Source of the DNA: Gnetum montanum
Taxonomy: Eukaryota; Streptophyta; Gnetopsida; Gnetales; Gnetaceae
DNA: 64,000 bases
Assembly: GCA_015680685.1 (NCBI GenBank)
Contig: MNCI01017777.1
Coordinates: 227,813-291,812 of the forward strand
Direction of reading: 5' to 3'
This document shows positions 1 to 9,775 of this stretch, in pieces; positions within the stretch are counted from its first letter, which is position 1, and each line of letters begins with the position of its first letter. The notes under the pieces are model-generated. The model worked only from the letters and a program-made list of their open reading frames with translations, searched no databases and was not told the origin of the DNA. Made by a program: the position numbers and the translations under genes.

Positions 1-189
1 TTTGGTGTTGGTGGTGATAACTTACTTAGCTAATTGGGTCCCATGTACTCACACAACATCTTTAGACTTTTAATCATTCCAATGGAGAAGGTACTTATAT
101 CTATTTACTTCCCTAATTCTTGAAGCTTCCCTCTTTTGTAAGATAATAATCATTTTTTCCTTGAAAGACTTCACATCAATACTAGTAGT

Positions 190-782
190 CTTCAATTATT
201 TTATGCGACTATCCAAAGTTTGATCACCAGTGAGTCCAACATAGTGGACCAAATCTACAACATTAAACACAAAAGATATTCTAATATCATTAGGCATTAA
301 TATCTCAAATGAATTATCAATGATATTGGCCATGATTTTGAAAGGCCCCATTTCTATAACTTTCAAGTTAAGGAAATTCATTTACCTTATCCTCTTCTTC
401 TTCAAATGATTCCAAACAAGATAATTGATCTTAAATTATGGCTTCCTCTTTCCCTCATTCTTATTTTGATACATCTCTTAAACCTTCTTTATCAAGCATT
501 TTGTTACTTTGAATTGAAATCCTTTATGTCTTGGAATAATTTAACACTAAATTATAACTCATCATCAAAAAGCTTAAAATCATTTAATATTATTAGGATG
601 TACCCTTAAATTTCTTAAAATGGACCCTTTCCTAAGTTGGAATGAAATGCATTATTATATGAAAAGTCTACATGGAGAAATAAATTTTTCAAGTAATTAG
701 GTTGATCATCATACAAACATCTCAATATTTTTCATAATGATTCATTTACCACTTTTGTTTTCCCATGAGGATGATAGACACT
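190..782 (-). pseudogene. Integrase core end and C-terminal domain (element J)
   Basis: Directly after the LINE, the minus strand reads YHPHGKTKVVNESL (family YHPQTDGQTEVVNRSL), LRCLYDDQPNYLKNLFLHVD, then NEGKRKP and HLKKKRIR (family HLRKERFP), then MGPFKIMANIIDNSFEI and IRISFVFNVVDLVHYVG. The last block is the GPF-type C-terminal domain before the chromodomain region. The stretch 60-190 continues the same reading weakly. Confidence 0.85.
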
Positions 783-1105
783 TTATCATTAGCATCATCA
801 TCATTCTAGTCTTGTCCCAACAAAATTGGATTAGCTAAATGAGTACTTTTTTTATCATTTATCTCTATGAAGAGCTAGATATTTGTTTATTTGCAATTTT
901 TAAAGTCATTTTTGATTCTTTTATTCCATATCTTCTCTGGTCTTCCTTTTAGTGGCTCTCCTAGAATAGTGATGTAGCAACATTTATTTATAGGCTCATT
1001 GTTTGATCTTCTTTGCACTTGTCCAAACCATCTAAGTTACTATTCTTATAACTTATCTAAAGTAGAAGCCACTCCAAGGCTTCCTCTAATGTCTGTATTA
1101 TGTAG
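783..1105 (-). mobile_element. 5'-truncated RTE-type LINE tail inserted in integrase
   Basis: The minus strand reads LGVASTLDKL, then LRWFGQVQRRSNNEP, then GEPLKGRPEKIWNKRI, then HLANPILLGQD. These match the C-terminal tail typical of plant RTE-class LINE ORF2 proteins (RWFGHVQRRP..., GRGRPKKTW..., RIHVADP). The end runs into a GATGATGATG-rich stretch near 783-810, which is the kind of short-repeat 3' tail these elements have. Only about 320 bp remains, a strong 5' truncation. It lies between two integrase motifs that are adjacent in the protein, so it is an insertion. I could not define a target duplication. Confidence 0.8.
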
Positions 1106-1480
1106 CTTAATTTGGTTTCCAAAATCCTTTACAAAGATCATTAAAAATGGTTAGTGAATTTGTAATCCCTATCCCTCATAATGCAAAATTGAATATCATG
1201 CAATTTTACAACATGCTAGAAAAATGAATTAGCCATCTAAGATGAATCACTTACCTTCTTGCAAGGAATAATATATGCCATCTTGGTGAAACTATCCACT
1301 ACAACCAAAATAGAATCATTTTTATTTTTATTTTTATAAATTCCCCTAAAAAAATTTGTTAACACACACTCCCATGGTAACTTAGAAATAGGTAATGGAA
1401 AACAATGAGCTTCTATTCCTTTCCCCTTTGAATTTTTGTCATGTTAATCATTCCTTCATAAATCTTAAATTTCAGCAAAC
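1106..1480 (-). pseudogene. Integrase core, N-terminal half (element J)
   Basis: Minus-strand reading gives DSILVVVDSFTKMAYIIPCK (family DSI.VVVDRFSKMAHFIPC), then a SDRD..F block changed to MRDRDYKF, then W..L...LGTKLKLS changed to a form ending in KLH. The catalytic core stops at this point and LINE sequence follows at 1105. It resumes at 782 with the next expected motif, so the core was split by the LINE. Confidence 0.85.
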
Positions 1481-1689
1481 ATATCAAGCCAATAGTAGCT
1501 TCTTCCCATAAGTGAGAATTTTGTCTCTTCTCATATAACCTACCATATCTATACAATGTTTCTTCAAAAAAAAAAATGGATAAAAATTTATATTTATGAA
1601 TATACACAATTCCATTATTAAAGATAATACCATTTTAAATGTTGTAATTCCTTTATTGATTATCTCTCCAAGCAAAAGGCACTCTCAAA

Positions 1690-2270
1690 TCCTTTCAAAA
1701 TTGCCAAAAATAATAATATTCAATGCATAAGTAAGAAAAATCATCCATAACTTCTACTTGTCATGTGTTGAAGTTTATAATATGCATTCTTAACAATGCA
1801 TTAGTTACTACATTTCCTTTTCTACTTCTATGCTTCAAAATGAAATTGAACTCTTATAATTCTGTCACTCATTTTTATGTATTTTCTAGTCAACTTCTTT
1901 CAAGAATTCAAAAAAAAATTAGTGCTTTATAACTAGGCATCGATAAAAATTCATTTGACAAAAAATAATGTCTTCAATGTTTGATGACTTGGAGAATTGA
2001 ATAAAATTACTTCTCATAAAAAATATATTTCTCCCTTGATTTATCAATATTTTTAGAAAAGAAAGTAGTGGATTCACCTTCTTGTGATAGAAATTGCTCA
2101 AATTGCAAGTCCACATGCATTCAGCTCGAAAAAGTTTTTGAAATTTGAAATTTTAACAACTTGTTCATTTGCAATCCTCTCCTCTAAAAAATCGAAACTC
2201 ATTTACATTTCGTCATCTCATCTAAGGGTTTGATTCTTCATTAATAGAAAAAAAATTAACCATGGGACTC
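1690..2270 (-). pseudogene. RNase H and connection domain of element J
   Basis: Frame-hopping minus-strand reading gives GLVGFYKRFTRNFSR (connection domain), FFELNACGLAI (family FEVECDASG), then a block like HWRHYLLSNEF, and finally EFNFILKHRSRKGNVVTNAL (family F.IKHKSG..N.VADALSR). The DASG catalytic aspartate position is altered. These pieces sit exactly between the RT and integrase remnants, as in a Ty3/gypsy pol. Confidence 0.82.
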
Positions 2271-2339
2271 TACTAAAGTTTCTTGTGAACCTCTTATAGA
2301 AGCCTACCAAACCAAAAAAAAAAAAAANATCTTTGCTTG

Positions 2340-2830
2340 ATTTTTAGAAATCATGTGTTTCAAATATATGATTTTCTTCTTCATGAAATGATAATTGTTT
2401 TATGTTCATAATAAGTTAAGCCTCATCTAACTTTTGGCTCATAAGCCTTAAATGACTAACACAGTCCTTCTCATTTGACTTGTTCATAAGAACTTCATTA
2501 ATGAACATATTGCAACATTTTCCAATCAATTCCTTTAGTACATCATTGATTACAAGTTATTTGAAAAAACCATCTAGTATTTTGAACATTGTCCTCCATT
2601 CATCACTTGGTTTGATTCTATCTTGATGATATCTACTCTTTAGACTAAATTTTATAAATACTTCAACATGTAAGAATATCAATAATATCTATTATCCCTA
2701 TAATAGAGAAATAATACTTAATATAATCATATTCATTGTCCTTGAATTAATGCACATCCTTCATTCTTTACTTTCTTTCTTTGAAATAAGAACTAGTAAA
2801 AATAAATAAGAAGATATTCATTTTCTCACA
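2340..2830 (-). pseudogene. Reverse transcriptase fragment of element J
   Basis: Minus-strand translation shows RMCINSRTMN (family RMCIDYRALN), then LKSRYHQDRIKPSDEWRT (family DLRSGYHQIRI..DEWKT), then IGKCCNMFINEVLMNKS where the family has a YFDDILVYS-type catalytic block. Both catalytic aspartates are lost and about 30 residues between the two blocks are deleted, so the copy cannot be active. The subfamily call rests on the DEWKT-like and VYFDDILVYS-like spacing. Confidence 0.85.
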
Positions 2831-2885
2831 AACACATTGCCAACAAGCTCCTCTTCTTGCTTTTAAGGCTTTACTTTAATCATAG

Positions 2886-4598
2886 AGCCTGCTGCGGCTG
2901 TTTTCTCTCCTACTCATGGCCAGACTACGTCCGCTCATGACACGCCTCGTGGGTAAACACCAAGCAGCCTTTATGAAAGGGCGTTATCTTCAAGACCAGA
3001 TTTTACTGCTCCAAGAAATTCAGCACTCCCTGCGAGCGTCCAGATTATGGGGCCTCTACATCAAGTTGGACATCGCAAATGCCTATGATTTCGTCAGTTG
3101 GGCTACCTTGCGATCTGTGCTGCATGCCAAAGGCTTTGAGAAAGCCTTTGTTGACCTCTGCCTGTAGATCCAGCAAGGAGGGCAGTACTCCTTGGACATT
3201 GATGGGCAGTTATGGGGCTTCGATCGGACCGGGTGCGGGCTTCGTCAGGGAGATCCTCCCTCGCCTCTGCTCTTCCTGATGCTGATGGACCTCCTGCAAA
3301 TGTACTGTACGGAGCAAGGGGTCCAGGGGTTAAACGTGCACGACATCCGATGCCTCAGCACCCATTTCGCTGACGACACTATGATCTACACCAGGGCAGC
3401 GGTTCCACAGGCCAAGGCGATCCTGAAGGCACTGGATCGGATGCGCCGGGAGGTGGGCCTGGCACCCAACCTCGGGAAATCAGCCCTTTACTTTACCCAC
3501 ACGCATCCTTCAGTCTGCAGCAAGGTCATCCAAATCCTTGGAATTCTCCCAGTGGGGGCGACTGACAAATATCTGGTCATTCCCATGCACAACTGGCATA
3601 GACAGCAAACCTGGCAACCACTTATTGAGAGAATCCAGAAACGTGCGGCTCGCTGGATGAATAATTTCCTGTCCCGCAAGGGTAAGATGGTGCTGGCATC
3701 CGCGGTCTTAGGGGCCATGGTCAGGTTTGCTGCCTCCGTGGCCTCCCTGCCCTTGGGTGTCGCCACAAAGATTGACCAGATAATCCGCAATTTTGTTTGG
3801 TCTGGTGGCAAGGGGGGAAAGCGGATGCACCTAGTTGCTTGGACAAAAATCGCTCAGCCCCGTTCCGCAGGGGGGATCAGCCTCCTTCCCTTCACACTTG
3901 AGGTGTCCCTTGGGCATCATAGACTCCTCCAGTGCCTATATACCGATAACGAGGACCCCTCCCTTTGGGTGCAAATTATGAGGAAAAAATACAGGCCCTG
4001 GACGTCGGTAAATTCTGATTCCCACATTTGGCAACAGTTCTGTGGGCACGCCAGATCATTGGGTAGTGCTGATGTGTTCTCTCTCCACCCACGGTAGCTC
4101 CTGCAGAAGTGGTTTCTAGCCGAACCGCGCTGGATGAAATTGTGGAGGGGTATCATCCCGGAGAAAATAAAAGCCTTCGGGTGGCTAATCCTTCATTAGG
4201 CCCTCCCTGTTCGCGTCGCACTGCAGTCTCGGGGACTGGATATCAATACTCAATGCCCTCTGTGTAACCAACATGCAGAAACCTTGAAGCACTTTGTGCA
4301 CGATTGCCAGGTGACCACGCAGTTGTGGCGAATGGCCGGACTCCACACCCCTGAATTCTCTGGGAATTCGGCTACGTTGGTGACCCTCTGGATCCTGTGG
4401 CGGGCTAGGAATGATTGCATTTTCAAGGGAGTGGCTCTGCCTTCCATGAGCATCCTCTCTAACAGGATTGGCAAGTTTTGGCAGGAAATCACCTCTACTA
4501 TGATGCCACTACAAACGCAAACACAACGGGTTTTTGAGAGATTGCATTATAGGACCACCCCCCACATCGTGAACCAGAGCTTGGTGCCCCAGGGGTAG
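2886..4598 (+). pseudogene. LINE ORF2: RT C-terminal two thirds plus zf-RVT
   Basis: A single reading frame runs from the truncation point to the stop at 4596-4598, broken only by in-frame TAG codons at 3165-3167, 4095-4097 and 4197-4199. Motifs in order: HQAAFMKGRYLQDQ (NQ.AFV.GR.I.D family block), IKLDIANAYDFVSW, GLRQGDPPSPLLFLM, and STHFADDTMIY, whose FADD catalytic box is intact. The C-terminal part has the zf-RVT pattern (W..IIPEKIKAFGWL, then CPLCNQHAETLKHFVHDC) used by plant L1 LINEs. At least the stop at 3165 sits where the family has W, so a TGG to TAG change is plausible. No frameshift is needed, unlike the host element. No ORF1 or endonuclease remains. Confidence 0.9.
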
Positions 4599-5042
4599 AA
4601 CCTGGAGCAGGAGAGGCACAAGAAAAAAGGGGGGGCCACTGACGTTCCCGAGGAGCAAAGCCCAAACTTCCCTACACAGGATTGGATGGAGAGCATCCCC
4701 AACAAGCAAAAGACCGGCATCGCCCAGATTATCGAAGAAAATCGGCGTTGCTGCGCTGCCGGACCCGACCAGGCCAGTACCAGCAGCTGTAACTAACTCC
4801 AGGTCGGTGGCTACCGTAGGGTGTCCTGGTGATGGGGGGGACATCTGATTGAGGAATTGTTTGTTTTTTTGATGGTTTGGCTAGCCTTCAGCCAACTGGC
4901 AGACCTGTGGTAGGGTGGCCCTGGGAGTGTTTCCGGTGGTTTTCCTTGCCGGCATGGGGCCAGCGGCCCTGGCCCGCGCTGTACATATGTATAGCATCTT
5001 TTTTGGAAATTAATCATCTCGACCTTTTTCAAAAAAAAAAAA
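4599..5042 (+). other. LINE 3' UTR and poly(A)
   Basis: GC-rich non-coding sequence follows the ORF2 stop and ends in a poly(A) run at 5031-5042, after which AT-rich gypsy sequence resumes. It contains several G- or C-runs, such as the seven-G run near 4835. Open frames here on either strand are by-products of base composition. Confidence 0.75.
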
Positions 5043-5239
5043 CATTAGGAGCATTAGAATTGCTTCTTGGAAACTTTTTATGTGGTGAATATTCCTTCTC
5101 CATGCTTTGGACCTTCTTTTCCTTGACAACCTTTTGAAGAGGACACTACCATTGATTATGCCCGCTTGGTCTACACCATGGAATTGATGCCCTTGGAATG
5201 ATTACCTTCCTTTTTTAAATCCCTTTTAACCTTTCCCTT

Positions 5240-5700
5240 ATCTTCTTACTTCTTGTTTGTATGTTTCTTCTCTATATAATCTTTTTTAACCTCTAATTTG
5301 AATTTGGTTCCCTTCTTAAATTTGAAACCCTTATTCTTTCCATTTTCTAGTTATTTTTCCTTGCTTCCAAATCCATTAAGCTTTTTCAAGCCTTTAATGC
5401 TAAATTATAAGTTCCATCTAAGGTTTGAGGCTAATAGAAAAAGTTTGTGTAGTGGTATTACATGTTCAAATCTTCAAAAAAGATAGATGCCTAGTCATAT
5501 TTATTCTATTCAACTTTTTCTTGATGAAACAAATTGTAAAATGTAAAGTAGAAGTCCTTCACATGCTTCTTATATTACCTCAATAATTTCAACTTCATAA
5601 TGATATCTTTCCTCTTCTTTGATTGCTCATATTTTAAACTCAATATGTATTGCATTAAGGTTTATTCCCTTATTTCTACCTTATTTTACATGTAAAGAAT
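5240..5700 (-). pseudogene. gag fragment of element J
   Basis: Minus-strand frames show LKLLRxYKKHVKDFYFTFYNL and TLDGTYNLALKA, which resemble the Ty3/gypsy gag pattern L...Y.P..Y...L...F..L..G followed by a LEEAYQLALKAE block, then a Lys/Arg-rich stretch. Multiple stops interrupt it. Position and strand fit gag of the same element whose pol lies at 60-2830. Identification is by weak motif similarity only. Confidence 0.5.
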
Positions 5701-7640
5701 AGTTATACATCTTTTCCTATTAAATAGAAGTAATTTCTTCTATCTTTGATTCAATAATTAATACCCTAAGATGATTAGATATCTCCAACTCAAATATTTA
5801 TTCATTTTCTTTAATCATGACTCAAATACATCTACACCATTCATATCATTGAAGGATTTTAGATCAACATAATAAAGCCTTGCATTTCTAAATGCTCTTA
5901 CAAGGCTAATCTTATCTTCATTATCTAGCTTTGAGTTCTTACATGTGCTTGATAAATAAATAGCTAATGAATCTATTAGATATCTGAATTAAAATTAGGA
6001 TTCCTTCCTCTTAAAATCCTTGTTCCATGAGAATCCATACTTTCATGTGCTAAATGAATGACTCCTTATCTTCTCATTTTCCATCATCTTAATGTCCTTC
6101 ATCTTCATCTCTAGCTAATGAACCATAATGTTCATGCCTAACATGAGATAGACTTGCATTAGAATACTATTTAGTATCCAATTTCTTTAACCTATTTACC
6201 ACCATTATAAAGGCATATTTTAGATTTTTTATATCCCTATTGAGGGTCTACAATAATTACAAGAGATATAATCCAAGACAATATTACATATCCAATTATA
6301 GATCTAGGACAATCATCTTCAAATTACCTAAGAAACACAATCATTTAAATCTAAATAATATTCAGATTTTGAGACCTTGAAGAATTCACTTAATTAGTCA
6401 TGAAAAAAATATAAGAATAAATTGAATAAGCTAAAGTAAGTTATTCCAATATGTTCTCTAACACTAAAGCTTGGTACATGCCTTTTCCAACTCATACACA
6501 TTTCATTCAAATGCCAAATTCAGCACAATTGCATGTAGAAAGGGAAAACTATTAAAAATCTCTCTTTTAAAGCATGCTATATTAAAGATACATAAAACAC
6601 AAAAGGTATGTGAGATCACAATCATAGAAGCCATAAGATTTAGGAAGTACTTATTCTCTTATTGAACTTGATAATACTTAATAATAGTTACAAAGTATAA
6701 GACTTATACAACCCTCTTAACCTCATCTCACTCACAAGATGAAGTTACAAATGTCCAAGGAAATAAGCATAATTACCTAAGGGAGCTATTTAATTTTCCT
6801 CAAGAAGCTCAACTTATTCAAGAGATAAAAAATGGTCAAAAGACCAATTACCTTAGCCATACATCAATTTATAAGTATGTTTTCAAACCCCAAATGATTC
6901 ACAAGTTTAAATTATTTTTAAAAAGTATCAAACCACCTACTACAACTTGTTACAAGTTGCACCCCTTGTAGTGCATTTTTCAAGGAACCACCTATTCTCA
7001 TTTCTAGGAGCCACGAGGTGTACCCAAAGTTTCTCAAAGTACCAAATCTCAAGTGGAAATTTCTTTCCTAAAATAATCCAAAATGCACAAGCATCTGCAA
7101 ACAATCCTAAACTTTAACACCAAACTTTTGAAGACTTCTAAATACCATAAAAGAAGGAAAATTACAACTGGAAATGAGAGATGAACTTTAGGACCTTTTT
7201 TGACATAATGTATCATTTGTAAAGTTTAGCATTTAACTCAAAAACATTATCAATATCCCCTAGAATATCTCTTATTTAAAAATTTTATTGTATTACCACT
7301 TTTTTTCTAAGTAGTATTCTTACTATACTTCTCTTATAAAACAATGGTCATCAATTGAAGGCTTGATGTTCATCTTATAGAAGTGGATTTAGGAGGATTG
7401 ACCTATGGGTGAGAGTTTGACATTGTTTTAATTGGTTACACCTATGCTAACTTGAGAAATAAGTACTTATTTTATACTTTTTTGAATATTAATCTTTCAT
7501 TATCTTTTTCCCTCTATTAAAAAATACAATGTGCTTGCCCATCTATTTTAGAAAATAAGGTATTAAGTTTAATTGTAAGAGTGTTGGCATGAAAACCTAA
7601 ATCATGAACAATCTAAAAAAATTCATATAACATTATAAAT
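5700..7640. other. AT-rich stretch without recognisable gene
   Basis: I see no coding motif, primer-binding site or clear LTR boundary here. It could hold the 5' leader and 5' LTR of element J, because it lies upstream of its gag, but I could not recognise a tRNA-Met type primer site or matching LTR ends. Confidence 0.5.
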
Positions 7641-8500
7641 ATTCTCTTATTATGTTTTTTCGTGACCTAAGTATTGGGACTTGCAAATTCCTGCACCTAG
7701 TTGTTTACCTATATTGCATCATTTTTATAATGTTACATCACTTTTATGAAATTGCCATTAATTTGACATGCACCCATTTCCTATGGTCCTCAACTTCGTT
7801 CCCGTCTGGTTCCCAGATATGTACAGGAAACCAAACACTTCGTTATGTAAGCGGTATTCATTGTAAGCCGAAGCTGCTACATTAAAATCAAAAGATTAAA
7901 AAAATGAAAGTTGCTATTCGTTAATTCTTATTCCTTATAGGGGCAGCAGCATGAGTAAGCCCCGCATCCGAGGCTATAGTGGCAATCGTATTGGAACTCA
8001 TGTTTTTGCAGAACAGTGGAGATATGGGCACTTTCCCGTGCACATACATATACCGGCCCAATGTGGGCTGACTAATATTCCAGTCTCCACTCTCCACCCT
8101 TCTTTGGCATGGCTTTCGGCTTCATGGGCATCCTTTTGGGCAATTTCTCCTCGGGCCGCAGTAGATGCGCTTCCTCTTGTTTAGTGGCATGGCAGAGGCA
8201 GACAGCCAGGTTAGGCCACATGAGCTATGACAAGCCCAAGCCCAAGTTCAAGTTATGAAGGTTGGCATCATGCATGTCCAGAATTTTGTGATGTCGTTGT
8301 CCATGGCGGGCGTGTTCTTTCTTTGCTAATGTTCATTTCTTTGTTCCAGGGCTTTTTCCCCTTCCTATTTCGCTTCAGCTTTATTTTTCCCATTTTTACT
8401 CATCCATCTATGCATATGGATCATCCATCTTTCATGATGTTGGATCCCACGAGGAACGTTGGTTTGCAGAGATGCAACAAGAGTACGAGGTAACAGTGAG
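7640..8500 (+). other. Unassigned GC-richer island with open frames
   Basis: From about 7780 the base composition rises and CpGs reappear compared with both flanks, and returns to AT-rich at about 8500. Short plus-strand frames at 7951-8184 and 8227-8493 are open but I recognise no family. One frame near 8400-8490 reads YGSSIFHDVGSHEERWFAEM, which looks protein-like. Tracts such as TTTTTGCAG (8003-8011) could be splice acceptors. It may be a fragment of a cellular gene, an exon capture, or the end of another retroelement. No function is claimed. Confidence 0.3.
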
Positions 8501-8759
8501 TAATCTCAATGACTTTAACTTTTGAATATCCTTTTAAAAAATTAGAGAAAATTGGCAATTTAGGGCAAATGGTTGGATGGTTCTTAATTATTAAGATAAA
8601 TTTCTATACTTTTAACAATAAGTTGTTAATAAGTTAGTTTAGTAGTAAGAATCTTGTTTTAAAAGTTATAAGTTATGTATTCAATTTTGGTGACTATGAA
8701 AATGCCTACCCATGTAATCCAAATATGTGCTATGTTACTACAAAACCATGGCACAATAT

Positions 8760-9650
8760 TACTAAGTCATGTTTTGTTTGGACTTTGATATTGGCTATCT
8801 GATATCGGAGTTGCATTATCGAGTATCCAATATTGGGGCACAACCTCTGATGTTAAGGATTTGATATTGCCTTATTCATGCTAGCCTATAAATGCAACAT
8901 TTGGGTGCAAAGTTTTAGAGATAAACATAGAGACAGGAATAGATAGGTGGTTGAAAAGTAATGAAATTCTATTAGTTTATTTCCAATACATGCTTGTAGT
9001 GTGATGCTAAGTAATTGTATGACATCCTTATTCAAATGTGATGTACTTAAGCACATTACATGCTCAGTAATAAAGATTGAGATTACTTCCATCATTGCAG
9101 CATCCACTTAGCTTTATTATTGTTAATTACTTAAATGCTTACTATTTTCCTTGCTTAATGTTTATCATTTATTTCTCTTTATTTTTTATGTCATTAAGCA
9201 GAATGAGTACGACTAATTGCGATTGCTTAACTGTAATTACTTAGTAACCCAATGGTGTTATCATTTGGTATGCCTAGTAACAATAGGCTTAGTAATCTCA
9301 ATGGTAGTTGCACAAAGTCCAATCCATGTATGGAACATTAGAAACAAATACTCATCACATGTAGGCTAGTTTAGAATTTACTTTTCATTGTTAATTAAAT
9401 AAATAATTAATTTCTCTATTATTGTTAGGAGTAACATAAGGCTGCAATAACATAAATTATCATATGTCTCACTTTGGACTAAATCATATGTGACAATGCT
9501 ACTAGTAGTCTAAGTGGAAAGGCAGTAAACTATGATCAATACCTAACAACCTAGATGCCATAACTACTCCCAACTACAAAAATTGATCAAATTGTGCATG
9601 AACGCTTGTGATTCATATGGTTGGACATAAGGGGTACCCACTGGTCATCA
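8760..9650 (+). repeat. 5' LTR of element A
   Basis: Pairs with 15508-15696 plus 28352-29058 along its whole length. It contains a U3 with the imperfect palindromes GATATTGGCTATCTGATATC and TATCCAATATTGG (8787-8840), a TATA box CCTATAAATG (8885-8894), and U5 ending in a block shared with the other LTRs (ATTCATATGGTTGGACATAA, then GGGGTACC, then TCATCA). The last bases are TCATCA at 9645-9650, followed at once by the primer site. Confidence 0.85.
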
Positions 9651-9651
9651 T

Positions 9652-9669
9652 TGGCACTGTTGTCAGGGA
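9652..9669 (+). other. Primer-binding site, tRNA-Asp type
   Basis: TGGCACTGTTGTCAGGGA lies one base after the 5' LTR. It differs from the complement of the plant tRNA-Asp 3' end (TGGCGCCGTTGCCGGGGA) at four of 18 positions, all transitions. This primer is typical of Athila-group Ty3/gypsy elements. Confidence 0.82.
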
Positions 9670-9775
9670 ATGTGCTAGTTATCTAGATTAGTTATAGTAT
9701 ACATAATTGCTATAAACACATTAACAATTTATCTTTTAGAAAATATTAAGTCACACAAACCATTAACTAACAGAA

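Larger units (their letters stand above)
60..2830 (-). pseudogene. Ty3/gypsy pol remnant (element J)
   Basis: Reading down the minus strand, conserved pol blocks appear in order: RT, RNase H, zinc/linker region, integrase core, integrase C-terminal domain. The order and the C-terminal GPFKI motif followed by a VFNV..DL block match chromovirus-type Ty3/gypsy elements. Each block is readable only by hopping frames, so this is an old copy with many stops and indels. It is interrupted by a LINE fragment at 783-1105 and cut at its right end by an L1 insertion at 2880. A deletion is likely near that junction, because gag sequence appears soon after the L1 at about 5240, leaving little room for protease and the RT N-terminus. 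Confidence 0.85.
2880..5042 (+). mobile_element. L1-type LINE, 5'-truncated, with poly(A) tail
   Basis: This block is clearly GC-richer than its surroundings and begins abruptly at about 2880 inside the minus-strand gypsy RT. It contains the 3' part of ORF2, a GC-rich 3' UTR of roughly 430 bp, and a run of about a dozen A at 5031-5042. The abrupt 5' end with a full 3' end is the usual product of target-primed reverse transcription with 5' truncation. I looked for a target duplication at 2860-2885 and 5043-5070 and did not find a convincing one. It is the youngest-looking coding remnant in the window. Confidence 0.88.

Noticed and set aside
3488-3811. Minus-strand open frame inside the LINE
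   Set aside because: Shadow of the plus-strand RT frame, which carries the conserved motifs.
8886-9107. Minus-strand open frame in the 5' LTR of A
   Set aside because: Lies in R-U5 of an LTR, has no family similarity and the frame is not kept in the other LTR.
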